Positions 51,081 to 60,078 are shown, counted from the stretch's first letter. The stretch is 64,000 nucleotides of DNA from Nitrospirillum viridazoti (GCF_007827975.1 NZ_VITT01000009.1); one strand, 5' to 3'. Made by a program: numbers and translations. The notes: generated by a model not told the origin, from the sequence alone.

Positions 51081-52328
51081 TCAATGCACATTGCTGCGGC
51101 GGCGGGTCGTCTTCGGCTTGTCCTCATCTTCCGATGATGAGGAGGAGGAAGACGATCGGCTGCTGGAGGAGCGGGAGCGTGCCTTGCGCTCCGGGGTGTC
51201 GTCCTCGTCGTCGCGGCTGCTGGCCCGGCGGCTTTGCCCGCCGCGGCGGCCACTTTCGGCATGCTCCTCGGAATCGCCGAAATAGCCGCCCTGCCCCTCA
51301 TCCTCGGCGTGACCGCGCTCGTCACGCCGGGCATGCTGGGCACGTTCATGACGGACCTGACCACCCCGGCGGCCGATCTCGGCATGGCCTTCCGGATCGC
51401 CGAAGTAACCGCCTTGGCCCTCGTCCTCGGCATGGCCTTCCTCATCGCGGCGGGCCCGCATCGCCCGCTCATGACGGACCTGTCCGCCCCGGCGGCCGAT
51501 TTCGGAGTGCCCCTCCGGATCGCCGAAGTAACCGCCCTGGCCCTCGTCCTCGGCGTGGCCGTATTCGTCCCGGCGGGCCCGCATCGCCCGCTCATGACGG
51601 ACCTCGCCACCCCGGCGGCCAATCTCGGAGTGCCCCTCCGGATCGCCGAAGTAACCGCCCTGGCCTTCGTCCTCGGCGTGGCCGTACTCATCGCGGCGGG
51701 CCCGCATCGCCCGCTCATGACGGACCTGCCCGCCCCGGCGGCCGATCTCGGAGTGCCCCTCCGGGTCGCCGAAGTAGCCGCCCTGGCCCTCGTCCTCGGC
51801 GTGGCCGTATTCGTCGCGGCGGGCCCGCATCGCCCGCTCATGACGGACCTCGCCACCCCGGCGGCCAATCTCGGAGTGCCCCTCCGGGTCGCCAAAGTAC
51901 CCGCCCTGGCCCTCATCCTCGGCGTGGCCGTACTCATCGCGGCGGGCCCGCATCGCCCGCTCATGACGGACCTCGCCACCCCGGCGGCCGATCTCGGAGT
52001 GCCCCTCCCGATCGCCGAAGTAGCCGCCCTGGCCCTCATCCTCGGCGTGGCCGTACTCATCGCGGCGGGCGCGCATCGCCCGCTCATGACGGACCTCGCC
52101 ACCCCGGCGGCCGATCTCGGAGTGCCCCTCCCGATCGCCGAAGTAGCCTCCCTGGCCGACATCCTCGGAATGACCGCGCCGGCTGCCACCACTGGATCGG
52201 TAGCCTTCGTCATCGTCATCGCGGCCACGGGCGTAGCGACGCTCATCCTCATAATCGTTGTAATCCCGGCGTCCACCCTGGGGCGCCCGGGACTGGCGGC
52301 GCGGATCCTCGTATTGTTCTCGTGCCAT
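51081..52328 (-). CDS. KGG-like stress protein made of 41-residue tandem repeats
   Basis: Very hydrophilic protein (415 aa). Residues 52-377 hold seven full and one decayed copy of a 41-residue unit. Each unit contains GQGGYFGD, then EGHSEIGRRGG, then VRHERAMRARRDEYGH. The GRRGGEVRHERA part resembles the KGG/GsiB stress-protein motif (G-KGG-A-). The first 50 residues are rich in Arg, Asp and Tyr; the end is a serine/acidic tail (SSSSSSSSEDEDKPKTTRRR). The protein is likely disordered, in the manner of desiccation or general stress proteins. AGGAGG precedes the ATG at 52328. A GGATC-N16-CGTT promoter candidate lies 60-90 bases upstream. Confidence 0.85.
   Translation of the reverse strand: MAREQYEDPRRQSRAPQGGRRDYNDYEDERRYARGRDDDDEGYRSSGGSRRGHSEDVGQGGYFGDREGHSEIGRRGGEVRHERAMRARRDEYGHAEDEGQGGYFGDREGHSEIGRRGGEVRHERAMRARRDEYGHAEDEGQGGYFGDPEGHSEIGRRGGEVRHERAMRARRDEYGHAEDEGQGGYFGDPEGHSEIGRRGGQVRHERAMRARRDEYGHAEDEGQGGYFGDPEGHSEIGRRGGEVRHERAMRARRDEYGHAEDEGQGGYFGDPEGHSEIGRRGGQVRHERAMRARRDEEGHAEDEGQGGYFGDPEGHAEIGRRGGQVRHERAQHARRDERGHAEDEGQGGYFGDSEEHAESGRRGGQSRRASSRDDEDDTPERKARSRSSSSRSSSSSSSSEDEDKPKTTRRRSNVH
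51198..52175 (-). repeat. Tandem 123-base repeats
   Basis: Eight in-frame units of 123 bases, nearly identical in the middle copies and drifting toward the 3' end of the gene. Variation falls mostly at E/Q (GGEV or GGQV) and R/P (GDRE or GDPE). Copy number could change by slippage or recombination. Confidence 0.9.
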
Positions 52329-52390
52329 GAATTTTCCTCCTGGCTTATCCGACAGGCCGGACAGGGATGCCCCTGTCCGGTCCGTCAAAC

Positions 52391-52415
52391 AACGCCTCGG
52401 CACCAGAATCGATCC
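52391..52415 (-). promoter_or_regulatory. General-stress-type promoter candidate
   Basis: On the minus strand GGATC (52415-52411), 16 bases, CGTT (52394-52391). This is one mismatch from the alphaproteobacterial EcfG consensus GGAAC-N16/17-CGTT, in front of the repeat-protein gene. Confidence 0.5.
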
Positions 52416-52454
52416 TTCATTTTCCCCATGTAAGCTCAATTTTTATGGCCGATA

Positions 52455-52468
52455 TGGGGAATTCCCCA
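52455..52468. promoter_or_regulatory. 14-base palindrome upstream of the repeat-protein gene
   Basis: A perfect TGGGGAA/TTCCCCA palindrome in an A+T-rich setting; a half-match (TGGGGAAAATG on the minus strand) recurs about 25 bases closer to the gene. Possible operator. The remaining bases to 52922 hold no gene; a 7-base-pair hairpin at 52880-52900 follows the polyphosphate kinase gene. Confidence 0.35.
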
Positions 52469-52922
52469 CCTGAACTCGAATAAATTATTGATCTAGAAAT
52501 GGTTTTTATTGTGGCGCTTCCGCTTCGCTATGGCATTTTTATTATAGTTCATTCCAGAGTTGAGGCGGCGATACAAAAAGGGCCACGCTGGCGGTCCAAC
52601 GTGGCCTGTCCCAAGCAGTTTGGAGAGATCGCGGAGCCACCCCGGCATTCCCGGATCAGGTCGGCAGCGATCCGGGCGATGCCGAAGCCATGCCGCCCTG
52701 TCGTTGACGGCATGGGCATATAAGACCCCAGCCTGGCGCGGGTTCCCGCCACCACCGGGATTCAGGAATTTATTCAGTATTGCCAAGATGAGGGTGCGCC
52801 GGCCGCCCCTCAAATCGTGGCTTTACTGCTTAAATCGGCGATAAGAGATCGTCGCGCGATGACGGCGGAACGGCCCCGACCGGCGGCACCAGCCCGCCGG
52901 GGCCCCCATCCACCCGTAGGGG

Positions 52923-53840
52923 TCAGTAGCGCTCAGGCACGTATAGCTCGGCCGGCAGGGTGTGCCGCTCGTAGTTGGGGTTGAACACGCGGTCCGGCAG
53001 CGTCACGGGCTCATGCGGCACCTCCTCATACGGGACGACCGAGAGAAGGTGCGAGATGAGATTGAGCCGGGCGCGCTTCTTGTCGTTGCCTTCCACGATG
53101 TGCCAGGGCGCCTCGGGAATGCTGGTACGCGCGAACATGTCCTCCTTGGCCATGGTGTATTGCTCCCACCGCACGCGGGATTGCAGATCCATGGGCGACA
53201 GCTTCCATTGCTTGATGGGATCGTGGATGCGCATGAGGAAGCGCAATTGCTGCTCCTCATCGGTGATGGAGAACCAGTACTTCACCAGGATGATGCCGGA
53301 GCGCACCAGCATGCGCTCGAACTCCGGCACGTCGCGGAAGAAGTCCTCGACCTCGGTATCGGTGGCAAAGCCCATGACGCGCTCCACACCGGCGCGGTTG
53401 CACCAGCTGCGATCGAACAGCACGATCTCGCCGGCGGCCGGCAGGTGCGGGACATACCGTTGGAAGTACCATTGCGTCTTCTCGCGGTCCGACGGCGCCG
53501 GCAGCGCCACCACCCGGCAGCTGCGCGGATTGACGCGCTGGGTGATGCGTTTGATGGCGCCCCCCTTCCCGGCGCTGTCGCGGCCTTCGAACAGGATCAC
53601 CATCTTGAGGCCCTTGAAGCGCACCCAGTCCTGCAGCTTCACCAGCTCGCTCTGCAGGCGCAGCAGCTCGCGGAAATAGGTGTGGCGGTCGAGGGTGCTC
53701 TTCTGGCGCCTTTCCATCAGGACGCGCAGTTCGGGCGGGATGCGCACATCGTCAACGGCCTGCTCAAGCTCCTCGTCCATATCGTCTTCGAGCTCGATGT
53801 CCAGCCAGCTGCGGGTCTCGGTCTTATTGTGTTCGGTCAT
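52923..53840 (-). CDS. ppk2: Polyphosphate kinase 2
   Basis: 305 aa, full-length single-domain PPK2, which transfers phosphate between polyphosphate and nucleotides. Walker A is GRDSAGKGGAIKRIT and Walker B is LFDRSWCNRAGVERVMGF; the lid region follows with RFLMRIHDPIKQWKLSP. The first 45 residues are an acidic extension. AGGAGGA precedes the ATG. It is divergent from the amino-acid decarboxylase gene across 268 bases. Polyphosphate turnover suits the stress genes nearby. Confidence 0.93.
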   Translation of the reverse strand: MTEHNKTETRSWLDIELEDDMDEELEQAVDDVRIPPELRVLMERRQKSTLDRHTYFRELLRLQSELVKLQDWVRFKGLKMVILFEGRDSAGKGGAIKRITQRVNPRSCRVVALPAPSDREKTQWYFQRYVPHLPAAGEIVLFDRSWCNRAGVERVMGFATDTEVEDFFRDVPEFERMLVRSGIILVKYWFSITDEEQQLRFLMRIHDPIKQWKLSPMDLQSRVRWEQYTMAKEDMFARTSIPEAPWHIVEGNDKKRARLNLISHLLSVVPYEEVPHEPVTLPDRVFNPNYERHTLPAELYVPERY

Positions 53841-54108
53841 GTGTCGTCCTCCTGGTTCCTAAACGGTTACCTGGAAGCGTTTGCAGTTTGGTGACAAAGC
53901 CCGAGATGGCCGACCTGACGGGCGCGGCAAACGTCCTCCCGCAACTGGATGGTTTTGACCCGAGCCGCCATGCAGTAGCGTTTGTATTAAGCGAAATGCT
54001 GTGGCTTAAGATAATACTGCGGCGCGGTCCAAAGGTATGGGGTGGGGCCGTCACGTAATTGTCATTAAATGATCCGACAGCGCGCTTTGAACAAAGGATG
54101 GCTTGGCA

Positions 54109-56466
54109 ATGGATTTCTTTAAGCGTTTCACTGTTCTTCTTTGCGCCCCCGGCTTCGACGCCGATGACCTGGAAGGCATGCGGCTTCAGAAAATCATCGC
54201 GGCCATCGAGGACGACGGCATTGAGGTGGTCAAGGCGCGGCGGGTCGAGGATGCGGAGATCGCCGTCCAGACCGACGCCGCCATCGGCTGCATGGTGGTG
54301 GACTGGGGCAAGCGTGGCCTTGAGGGCAAGACGGCGGCCCTGATCAACCTGATGCGCCGCCGCGGCCTGGATATGCCTATCGTCATCCTGGTGCGCCGCA
54401 AGCGCCTTGAGGACATCCCGGTGGAGGTGCTGGACTTCATCGACGGCTACATCTTCCTGTCGGAGGAAACGCCGGAGTTCATCGCCCGCAACCTGATCAG
54501 CCGCCTCAAGAAATATGCCGACACCCTGAAGACACCCTTCTTCGGCGCCCTGGTGGATTACGCTGAGGAAGGCAACCAGCTGTGGACCTGCCCCGGACAC
54601 AACGGCGGCATCTTCTATAGCCGCAGCCCCATCGGGCAAATTTTCGTGGAGCATCTGGGCGAGGCGGTATTCCGCGACGACCTGGACAATTCGGTCATCG
54701 AGCTGGGCGACCTGCTGACACATGAGGGCCCGGCCCTGAGAGCCCAGAAGGAGGCGGCGGCCATCTTCGGGGCGGAGAAGACCTATTTCGTGCTGAACGG
54801 CACCTCCTCCTCCAACAAGGTGGTGCTGGGCGCCCTGGTGGCGGAGGGTGACCTGGTCCTGTTCGACCGCAACAACCATAAGGCCGCCCACCACGGCGCC
54901 CTGCTGATCAGCGGCGGCATTCCCATCTATCTGGAAACGGACCGCAACTGCTACGGCATGATCGGGCCCATCCAGAGCCAGGCGCTGGATGAAGCGGCCA
55001 TCCGGGAAAAAATCCGGCTGAACCCCCACGTGACCGATCCGGAGGCATGGAAGAAGCCGCGCCCCTTCCGCGTCGCGGTCATCGAACAGTGCACCTACGA
55101 CGGCACGATCTATAGCGCGGAGATGATCCTCAAGCAGATCGGCCACCTTTGCGAATACATCCTGTTCGACGAGGCCTGGGCCGGCTTCATGAAGTTTCAC
55201 CCGCTCTATGCCGGACGCTTCGCCATGGGCCTGAAGGATCTGGGTGAGGATGCGCCCGGCATCATCGCCACGCAGTCGACGCACAAGCAATTGGCCAGCT
55301 TCTCCCAGGCCTCGCAGATCCATGTCCGCGACCGCCATATCAAGGGCCAGAAGCGCCGGGTGGAACACCGCCGGTTCAACGAAAGCTTCCTGCAGCACGC
55401 CTCCACCTCCCCCTTCTATCCCCTGTTCGCCTCGCTGGATGTCGGCGCGCAGATGATGAAGGGGCGGTCCGGCACCATCCTGTGGGACGACACGGTCCGC
55501 CTGGGTATCGAGCTGCGCAAGAAGCTGCGCGCCCTGCGCCGCGAATATGAACAGAAGGAAACCGATCCGGCGCGCCGCTGGTTCTTCGAGCCCTTCATTC
55601 CCGACGTCGTCTCGCCCCCGGGCTCCGGCCCTGAGGATACGGCTCACGAGGTGCCCTGGGAAAGCCTGAGCACCGACGAACTGGCCACCAATGCGCGGTA
55701 CTGGTCCTTCTCGCCCGGCGAGACCTGGCACGGCTTCAGCCATGTGACCGAGGGGCTGGCCATGACCGACCCCAACAAGCTGATCATCCTGACCCCAGGG
55801 TTCGACCGGCGGACGGGCACCTACACCGACCATGGCATCCCGGCCCCGGTGGTGGCCCAATACCTGCGCGAGAACCGCGTCGTGCCGGAAAAGAACGACC
55901 TCAACTCCCTGCTGTTCCTGCTGACACCCGGCGTGGAGTCCAGCAAGGCCGGCACGCTGCTGAGCGCGCTGGCGGCGTTCAAGCGCCTGCATGACGACAA
56001 CGCCCTGCTGGACGACGTCATGCCCCGCTTCGTCGCCCGCTGGCCGCAGCGGTACCGGGGCGTGCGCCTGCGCGACCTGTGCGCCCAGATGCACGCCTTC
56101 TATCGCGAGATCAACGTCAGCGCGCTGCAGCAGAAGCAGTTCGCGCCCGAACACCTGCCGGAAATGGTGGTGCCGCCCCATGAGGCGGCGCGCTGCCTGG
56201 TGCGCAACAAGGTCGACTACCTGCCCCTGAGCGAGATCGACGGCCGCATCGCCACCACCCTGTTCCTGGTCTATCCGCCGGGCATCGCCACCATCGTCCC
56301 GGGTGAACGCCTGGGCGCGCGGGCCAGGCCCATGCTGGATTATCTCAAGATGTTCGAGCAGAGCGCCAACCTGTTCCCTGGCTTCGAGAACGAGGTGCAG
56401 GGCCTCTATCGCAAGATTGAGCCCGATGGCTCGATGCGCTTTTATACCTATGTGATGCAGGAGTGA
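54109..56466 (+). CDS. Orn/Lys/Arg decarboxylase (PLP, fold I)
   Basis: 785 aa. Order of domains: an N-terminal flavodoxin-like wing (residues 1-125), a PLP-binding domain starting TCPGHNGGIFYSRSP, and a C-terminal domain. The Schiff-base lysine is in ATQSTHKQLASFSQ; EAWAGFMKFHP precedes it. Such enzymes decarboxylate lysine, ornithine or arginine in acid response or polyamine synthesis; the substrate cannot be fixed by eye, though length and motifs resemble the biodegradative arginine decarboxylase group. The ATG at 54109 is preceded by AAGGATGG. A GNAT gene follows after 10 bases. Confidence 0.92.
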   Translation: MDFFKRFTVLLCAPGFDADDLEGMRLQKIIAAIEDDGIEVVKARRVEDAEIAVQTDAAIGCMVVDWGKRGLEGKTAALINLMRRRGLDMPIVILVRRKRLEDIPVEVLDFIDGYIFLSEETPEFIARNLISRLKKYADTLKTPFFGALVDYAEEGNQLWTCPGHNGGIFYSRSPIGQIFVEHLGEAVFRDDLDNSVIELGDLLTHEGPALRAQKEAAAIFGAEKTYFVLNGTSSSNKVVLGALVAEGDLVLFDRNNHKAAHHGALLISGGIPIYLETDRNCYGMIGPIQSQALDEAAIREKIRLNPHVTDPEAWKKPRPFRVAVIEQCTYDGTIYSAEMILKQIGHLCEYILFDEAWAGFMKFHPLYAGRFAMGLKDLGEDAPGIIATQSTHKQLASFSQASQIHVRDRHIKGQKRRVEHRRFNESFLQHASTSPFYPLFASLDVGAQMMKGRSGTILWDDTVRLGIELRKKLRALRREYEQKETDPARRWFFEPFIPDVVSPPGSGPEDTAHEVPWESLSTDELATNARYWSFSPGETWHGFSHVTEGLAMTDPNKLIILTPGFDRRTGTYTDHGIPAPVVAQYLRENRVVPEKNDLNSLLFLLTPGVESSKAGTLLSALAAFKRLHDDNALLDDVMPRFVARWPQRYRGVRLRDLCAQMHAFYREINVSALQQKQFAPEHLPEMVVPPHEAARCLVRNKVDYLPLSEIDGRIATTLFLVYPPGIATIVPGERLGARARPMLDYLKMFEQSANLFPGFENEVQGLYRKIEPDGSMRFYTYVMQE

Positions 56467-56476
56467 GCGTGCCGGA

Positions 56477-57112
56477 ATGTCCGCCATGACCGACTCTTCC
56501 GTGCCTGTTCCCGGTATGAACCCGGATCCTGGCGCCAGCCAGGACCTGGCCTCGCCCGTGCCGGGGACGCTGCCGTCGCCCATCGTGCTGCGCCACTCCA
56601 ACGACGAGGACGTGCCGGCCATGCTCGACATCTACCGGCATCACATCGGGCATGGCGTGGGCAACCTCGGCACCTTCGTGCCGACGCCGTTCGACATCGA
56701 GGACCTGAAGGCGCGGCGCAAGAACATGCGCAAGCACAAGCTGCCCCACCTGGTCGCCACCATCGACGGCGTCGTGGTCGGCTATGCCTACGCCGTGCTG
56801 TTCCGCAAGCGCCCCGCCTATCGGTTCACGGTCAAACATTCGATCTACATTCATCCCGATCGCCTGCATCGCGGCATCGGCCGGGCGCTGCTGCCCGCCC
56901 TGATCCAGGAATGCGCCGCCGCCGGCTTCCGCCAGATGATCGGTTATGTCGACAGCTCCAACGCCGCTTCCTTGCGATTGCATGAGGCCTGCGGCTTCCG
57001 CCAGGTCGGCTATCTGGCGGCGGTGGCCTTCCGCTTCGGCAAATGGACCGACACCGTGATGCTGCAGCGGGCCATCGGACCGGAGGGTGGGCAGGAAGAT
57101 TACGCCCCATAA
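56477..57112 (+). CDS. GNAT N-acetyltransferase, phosphinothricin acetyltransferase-like
   Basis: 211 aa. After a 35-residue Pro/Ser-rich lead, the GNAT fold runs through LRHSNDEDVPAMLDIYRHHI, VVGYAYAVLFRKRPAYRFTV and the acetyl-CoA site SIYIHPDRLHRGIGRALLPAL; ASLRLHEACGFRQVGYL closes the fold. The pattern is that of Pat/Bar-type and L-amino-acid N-acetyltransferases. Being 10 bases behind the decarboxylase it is surely co-transcribed, so its substrate could be the amine made there; that is an inference. Confidence 0.88.
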   Translation: MSAMTDSSVPVPGMNPDPGASQDLASPVPGTLPSPIVLRHSNDEDVPAMLDIYRHHIGHGVGNLGTFVPTPFDIEDLKARRKNMRKHKLPHLVATIDGVVVGYAYAVLFRKRPAYRFTVKHSIYIHPDRLHRGIGRALLPALIQECAAAGFRQMIGYVDSSNAASLRLHEACGFRQVGYLAAVAFRFGKWTDTVMLQRAIGPEGGQEDYAP

Positions 57113-57158
57113 GCCGTGAGAACTTGGGAAGGAGTGACTGCCGCCTTGGTCGCCAAGA

Positions 57159-58322
57159 TCAGGGTGTTGCCCGGGCACTAGGATGGGCGGGCGGCGAGGG
57201 TCCATCCATGGCACGGATCATCCCCGGCCCGCCCGTGCGCATGAAGCGCCAGACCAGGACCGCCGCCAGCCCTAGAAAGACGATGTTCAGGACGGTGGTG
57301 TAATTCCAGCTGAAGCCGGTGGCGGCGACCTGGGCCGCGCGCTGCTGCGGCACCAGGTCCAGCGCCTGGAACAGGAACTCCACGGCCAGGGCCGCGCCCA
57401 CCATGGCGACGTAGAAGGTGCACAGCAGGAAGGCCGCCATCTTCAGCCCGTAATAGCGGCGGTAGATGTCAAGGATGGGCAGCACGATGAGGTCGGCGAA
57501 AATGAAGGCGATCACGCCGCCAAAGCTGGCGCCGGCATTCCACAGCACGGCCGCCAGCGGCACATTGCCCACGGAACAGACGAAGGCGATGATGGCGACG
57601 AGGGGGCCGACCAAGGGGCCGACCAATTTGGCGAGCAGCGGATGGCCGGCCAGGAAGAAGCCCTCCCAGAAGGATTTCGGCACCCACGCGCCCAAGGCGC
57701 CGGCGATGAGCAGGCCGATGACGATGTCCGGCCAGAGTGATACCCAGTCCATAACGAAGTAGTGGCTGGTGGCCGTGAACCCGGGGGCGGAGACCAAGCG
57801 GCGCAGGACACCCCCGCCTTCCGTCACCGCCATGTCCATGGACGCATGCCCCTCCATGCGACCGGCCACGCCTTTCTCGGCCTGCGCCTTGGCGGCCTGC
57901 ACCAGGCGGCGGGAAAGCAACAGGCGGAACAGCCCGACCAGCAGCAGGATCATGAGCGGGCCGCCGACGAATTCTGCCGCCATGAACCGCCAGCCCATCA
58001 GCACCGCCAGGATGATGCCCAGTTCCAGCACCAGGTTGGTGGAGGCGAATTGGAAGGCCATGGCAGCGGTGAAGTCCCCGCCCTTGCGGAAAATGGTCCG
58101 AGCCACAGCGACGGCGGCGTAGGAGCAGGAGGACGAGGCGGCGCCCAGGCCGGTGGCGACGGCGATGCTGCGGGCGCCGTCATCCGGCAGCAGCCGGCCC
58201 ATCTCCCGATGCGAGACCACGGCCTGGATGGCGCCGGACAGGAAGAAGCCGAGGATCAGCGCCCACAGCATTTGCCAGCCCATGGCGAATGCCATCGCCA
58301 GCGCGCGCCATATCTCATCCAT
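57159..58322 (-). CDS. Permease, DUF318/ArsP-like
   Basis: Polytopic inner-membrane protein (387 aa, about 8-10 helices). The two paired half-domains show the conserved cysteine motifs: GLGAASSSCSYAAVAVARTI in the first half and AFVCSVGNVPLAAVLWN in the second, typical of the DUF318/ArsP permease family (SO_0444 type). Family members export organoarsenicals or unknown solutes. ATG at 58322 is preceded by AAGGAAAGCGGG. It sits between the GNAT gene (convergent) and the SDR gene (same strand). Confidence 0.88.
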   Translation of the reverse strand: MDEIWRALAMAFAMGWQMLWALILGFFLSGAIQAVVSHREMGRLLPDDGARSIAVATGLGAASSSCSYAAVAVARTIFRKGGDFTAAMAFQFASTNLVLELGIILAVLMGWRFMAAEFVGGPLMILLLVGLFRLLLSRRLVQAAKAQAEKGVAGRMEGHASMDMAVTEGGGVLRRLVSAPGFTATSHYFVMDWVSLWPDIVIGLLIAGALGAWVPKSFWEGFFLAGHPLLAKLVGPLVGPLVAIIAFVCSVGNVPLAAVLWNAGASFGGVIAFIFADLIVLPILDIYRRYYGLKMAAFLLCTFYVAMVGAALAVEFLFQALDLVPQQRAAQVAATGFSWNYTTVLNIVFLGLAAVLVWRFMRTGGPGMIRAMDGPSPPAHPSARATP

Positions 58323-58392
58323 GCCCGCTACCCGCTTTCCTTGGATCAGCCGTGGGCGATCAATCCGTCTCCGGCACCCCACCTACCCTATT

Positions 58393-59241
58393 TCAGGAAT
58401 TCACGACCGTGCCGCCGTTGGGGTGCATGACCTGCCCCGTCATGTAGGAAGCCTCGTCGCTGGCCAGGAAGACGTGGCAGGAGGCGACCTCGTTCGGCTG
58501 GCCGGGGCGGCCCATGGGCGTGTTCTTGCCATGCTCCGCCACCTTGTCCGCGTCGAAGGAGGCTGGGATCAGGGGTGTCCAGATGGGCCCCGGTGCCACG
58601 GCGTTGACGCGAATGCCCGCCTCGACCAGCAACTGCGACAGGGATCGGGTGAAGGCCAGCACGGCGCCACGGGTGGCCGAATAGTCCAGCAGGTGGGGGC
58701 TGCCCTTGTAGGCGGTGACGGAGGTGGTGTTGACGATGGCGCCGCCGCGCTGCATGTGTTGCAGCGCCATCTTGGACATGAAGAAGTAGCCGAAGACATT
58801 GGTGCGGAAGGTCCGTTCCAACTGCTCCGCCGTCAGGTCGCCCAGCCCATCGGTAGTGTGCTGCTCGGCGGCGTTGTTGACCAGGACGTCCAGCCTGCCG
58901 AAGGTGGCCACCACCTTGTCCACCGCCTCCCTGCAGAAGGATTCCGACCCCACGTCGCCGGCGATGGCCAGGCCACGCCTGCCCTCGGCCTCGATCAGCG
59001 TCACGGTGTCGGCCGCATCCTCATGCTCATCCAGGTAAACGATGGCGACGTCGGCCCCCTCGCGGGCCATGAGAACGGCCACGGCGCGGCCGATGCCGCT
59101 GTCACCGCCGGTGATCAGCGCCACCTTGCCCGCCAGCCGGCCGGCACCGGGAAAGCGCGGGGCGTAATCCGGGGCGGGCGACATCTCACGCTCACGGCCC
59201 GGCTGGTGGTCTTGCTGCTGCGGGGGGATAGCATCGTCCAT
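58393..59241 (-). CDS. Short-chain dehydrogenase/reductase, YghA/YdaD-like
   Basis: 282 aa NAD(P)-dependent oxidoreductase with the long N-terminal arm (QQQDHQPGREREMSP) seen in general-stress SDRs. Cofactor motif: ALITGGDSGIGRAVAVLMA; NNAAEQH for the NNAG box; serine in NTTSVTAYKGSPHLL. The catalytic YxxxK reads YSATR: the lysine is replaced by arginine (codon CGT). GGTAGGAG precedes the ATG. A GGAAC-N17-GGTT promoter candidate is 45-70 bases upstream. Confidence 0.92.
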   Translation of the reverse strand: MDDAIPPQQQDHQPGREREMSPAPDYAPRFPGAGRLAGKVALITGGDSGIGRAVAVLMAREGADVAIVYLDEHEDAADTVTLIEAEGRRGLAIAGDVGSESFCREAVDKVVATFGRLDVLVNNAAEQHTTDGLGDLTAEQLERTFRTNVFGYFFMSKMALQHMQRGGAIVNTTSVTAYKGSPHLLDYSATRGAVLAFTRSLSQLLVEAGIRVNAVAPGPIWTPLIPASFDADKVAEHGKNTPMGRPGQPNEVASCHVFLASDEASYMTGQVMHPNGGTVVNS

Positions 59242-59284
59242 GGGTATGCTCCTACCATTCGATCATGCGGCTCGGGGGAAAGTG

Positions 59285-59310
59285 AACCGCGCGGCGGGGC
59301 GCGGGGTTCC
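59285..59310 (-). promoter_or_regulatory. General-stress-type promoter candidate
   Basis: Minus strand GGAAC (59310-59306), 17 bases, GGTT (59288-59285), before the SDR gene. One mismatch from the EcfG consensus. Confidence 0.5.
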
Positions 59311-59423
59311 AGAGGGACTGTCGGCCACGCCGACGGCAGATCCGCCGGCGTGGCCGATATCCATCCGCCGCTCAACCCATGCCACACAGCCCATGCCCTG
59401 GAGCCATGCCACGGGAAACGGCG

Positions 59424-59744
59424 TCAGCGATGGGCGTGGCTGGCGCCGCCCTTGCGCCCCGCCGCGGCGGCGCGCGCCGGGTCGTTGGCGAAATTTCCGC
59501 CGGACGCTTGGCCGCCCTTGCGGCCCGCTTCGGCCGCCAGGCTACGGTTTTGGGAAAAGCTGCGCTTCTCGTCAGGAACGTTCCGCCCCCCCTTGCGGCC
59601 GGCGGCCGCGGCCAAACCGGAGTCCTGGGAGAAACTGCGCTTTTCATTCGGCACGCTGGAGCCACCCTTGCTGGCGATATCCCGCTGCTTACCCTCATCC
59701 ATGGAAGCGAAGCCGCGGCCGCGGGTGTTGCTGTCCTTGGTCAT
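59424..59744 (-). CDS. KGG-motif general stress protein
   Basis: 106 aa, hydrophilic. It carries the repeated stress motif several times: IASKGGSSVPNEKRSFSQ, AAAAGRKGGRNVPDEKRSFS, AAEAGRKGGQASGGNFANDP, AAAAGRKGG. This is the con-10/GsiB-like KGG family. Start at 59744 is supported by GAGAGGATGTC; the longer basic extension (ATG at 59813) is unlikely. A GGAAC-N16-TCTT promoter candidate lies about 85-110 bases upstream. It is a paralogue of the protein at 60079-60306. Confidence 0.85.
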   Translation of the reverse strand: MTKDSNTRGRGFASMDEGKQRDIASKGGSSVPNEKRSFSQDSGLAAAAGRKGGRNVPDEKRSFSQNRSLAAEAGRKGGQASGGNFANDPARAAAAGRKGGASHAHR

Positions 59745-60078
59745 GACATCCTCTCTTATGTCAGCGATGCGCTGCGCCCGGTCTCGCCTGTTGCCCGAAC
59801 GCTTCTTCTTCATGGCGCCCGCATATAAGAGGGGATGTCCTTCCGGGTTCCGGCCTTTATTTAAAAATCTATGTCATTCAAAGTATAGTTAAGCCATAGC
59901 TTCGCTTATAGTTGCATTATATATTGTATTCACTACGGAATCGCGCCACGGGCGCCTGGAATGCCTCTTCCATAAGGCTGGGGGCCGGACCCGCAGGCCC
60001 AGCCCCCTTTCTAACGAACACTCTGAAACTTGCCCCGGGCCACGGCGGCGCCACCGCCGCCCGGGTCATGACAGCGCC
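59745..60078. other. Intergenic region between the two KGG genes
   Basis: Contains a minus-strand GGAAC (59851-59847), 16 bases, TCTT (59830-59827) promoter candidate for the first KGG gene. It also has an A+T-rich stretch (59855-59935) and a 7-base-pair hairpin (59976-59982 with 59998-60004) that could end the second KGG transcript. Confidence 0.45.

Noticed and set aside
51198..52175. CRISPR-like regular repetition
   Set aside because: Units are contiguous 123-base coding repeats without spacers.
51134..52433. Long plus-strand frames opposite the 41-residue repeat protein (rich in Ala/Leu/Val and Pro/Arg)
   Set aside because: They mirror the tandem repeats. The minus-strand frame has a good ribosome site, KGG motifs and a promoter candidate, so it is the real gene.
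53824..56631. Minus-strand frame of about 930 codons opposite the decarboxylase gene
   Set aside because: The plus strand encodes a clear PLP decarboxylase; the opposite frame shows no recognisable domain.
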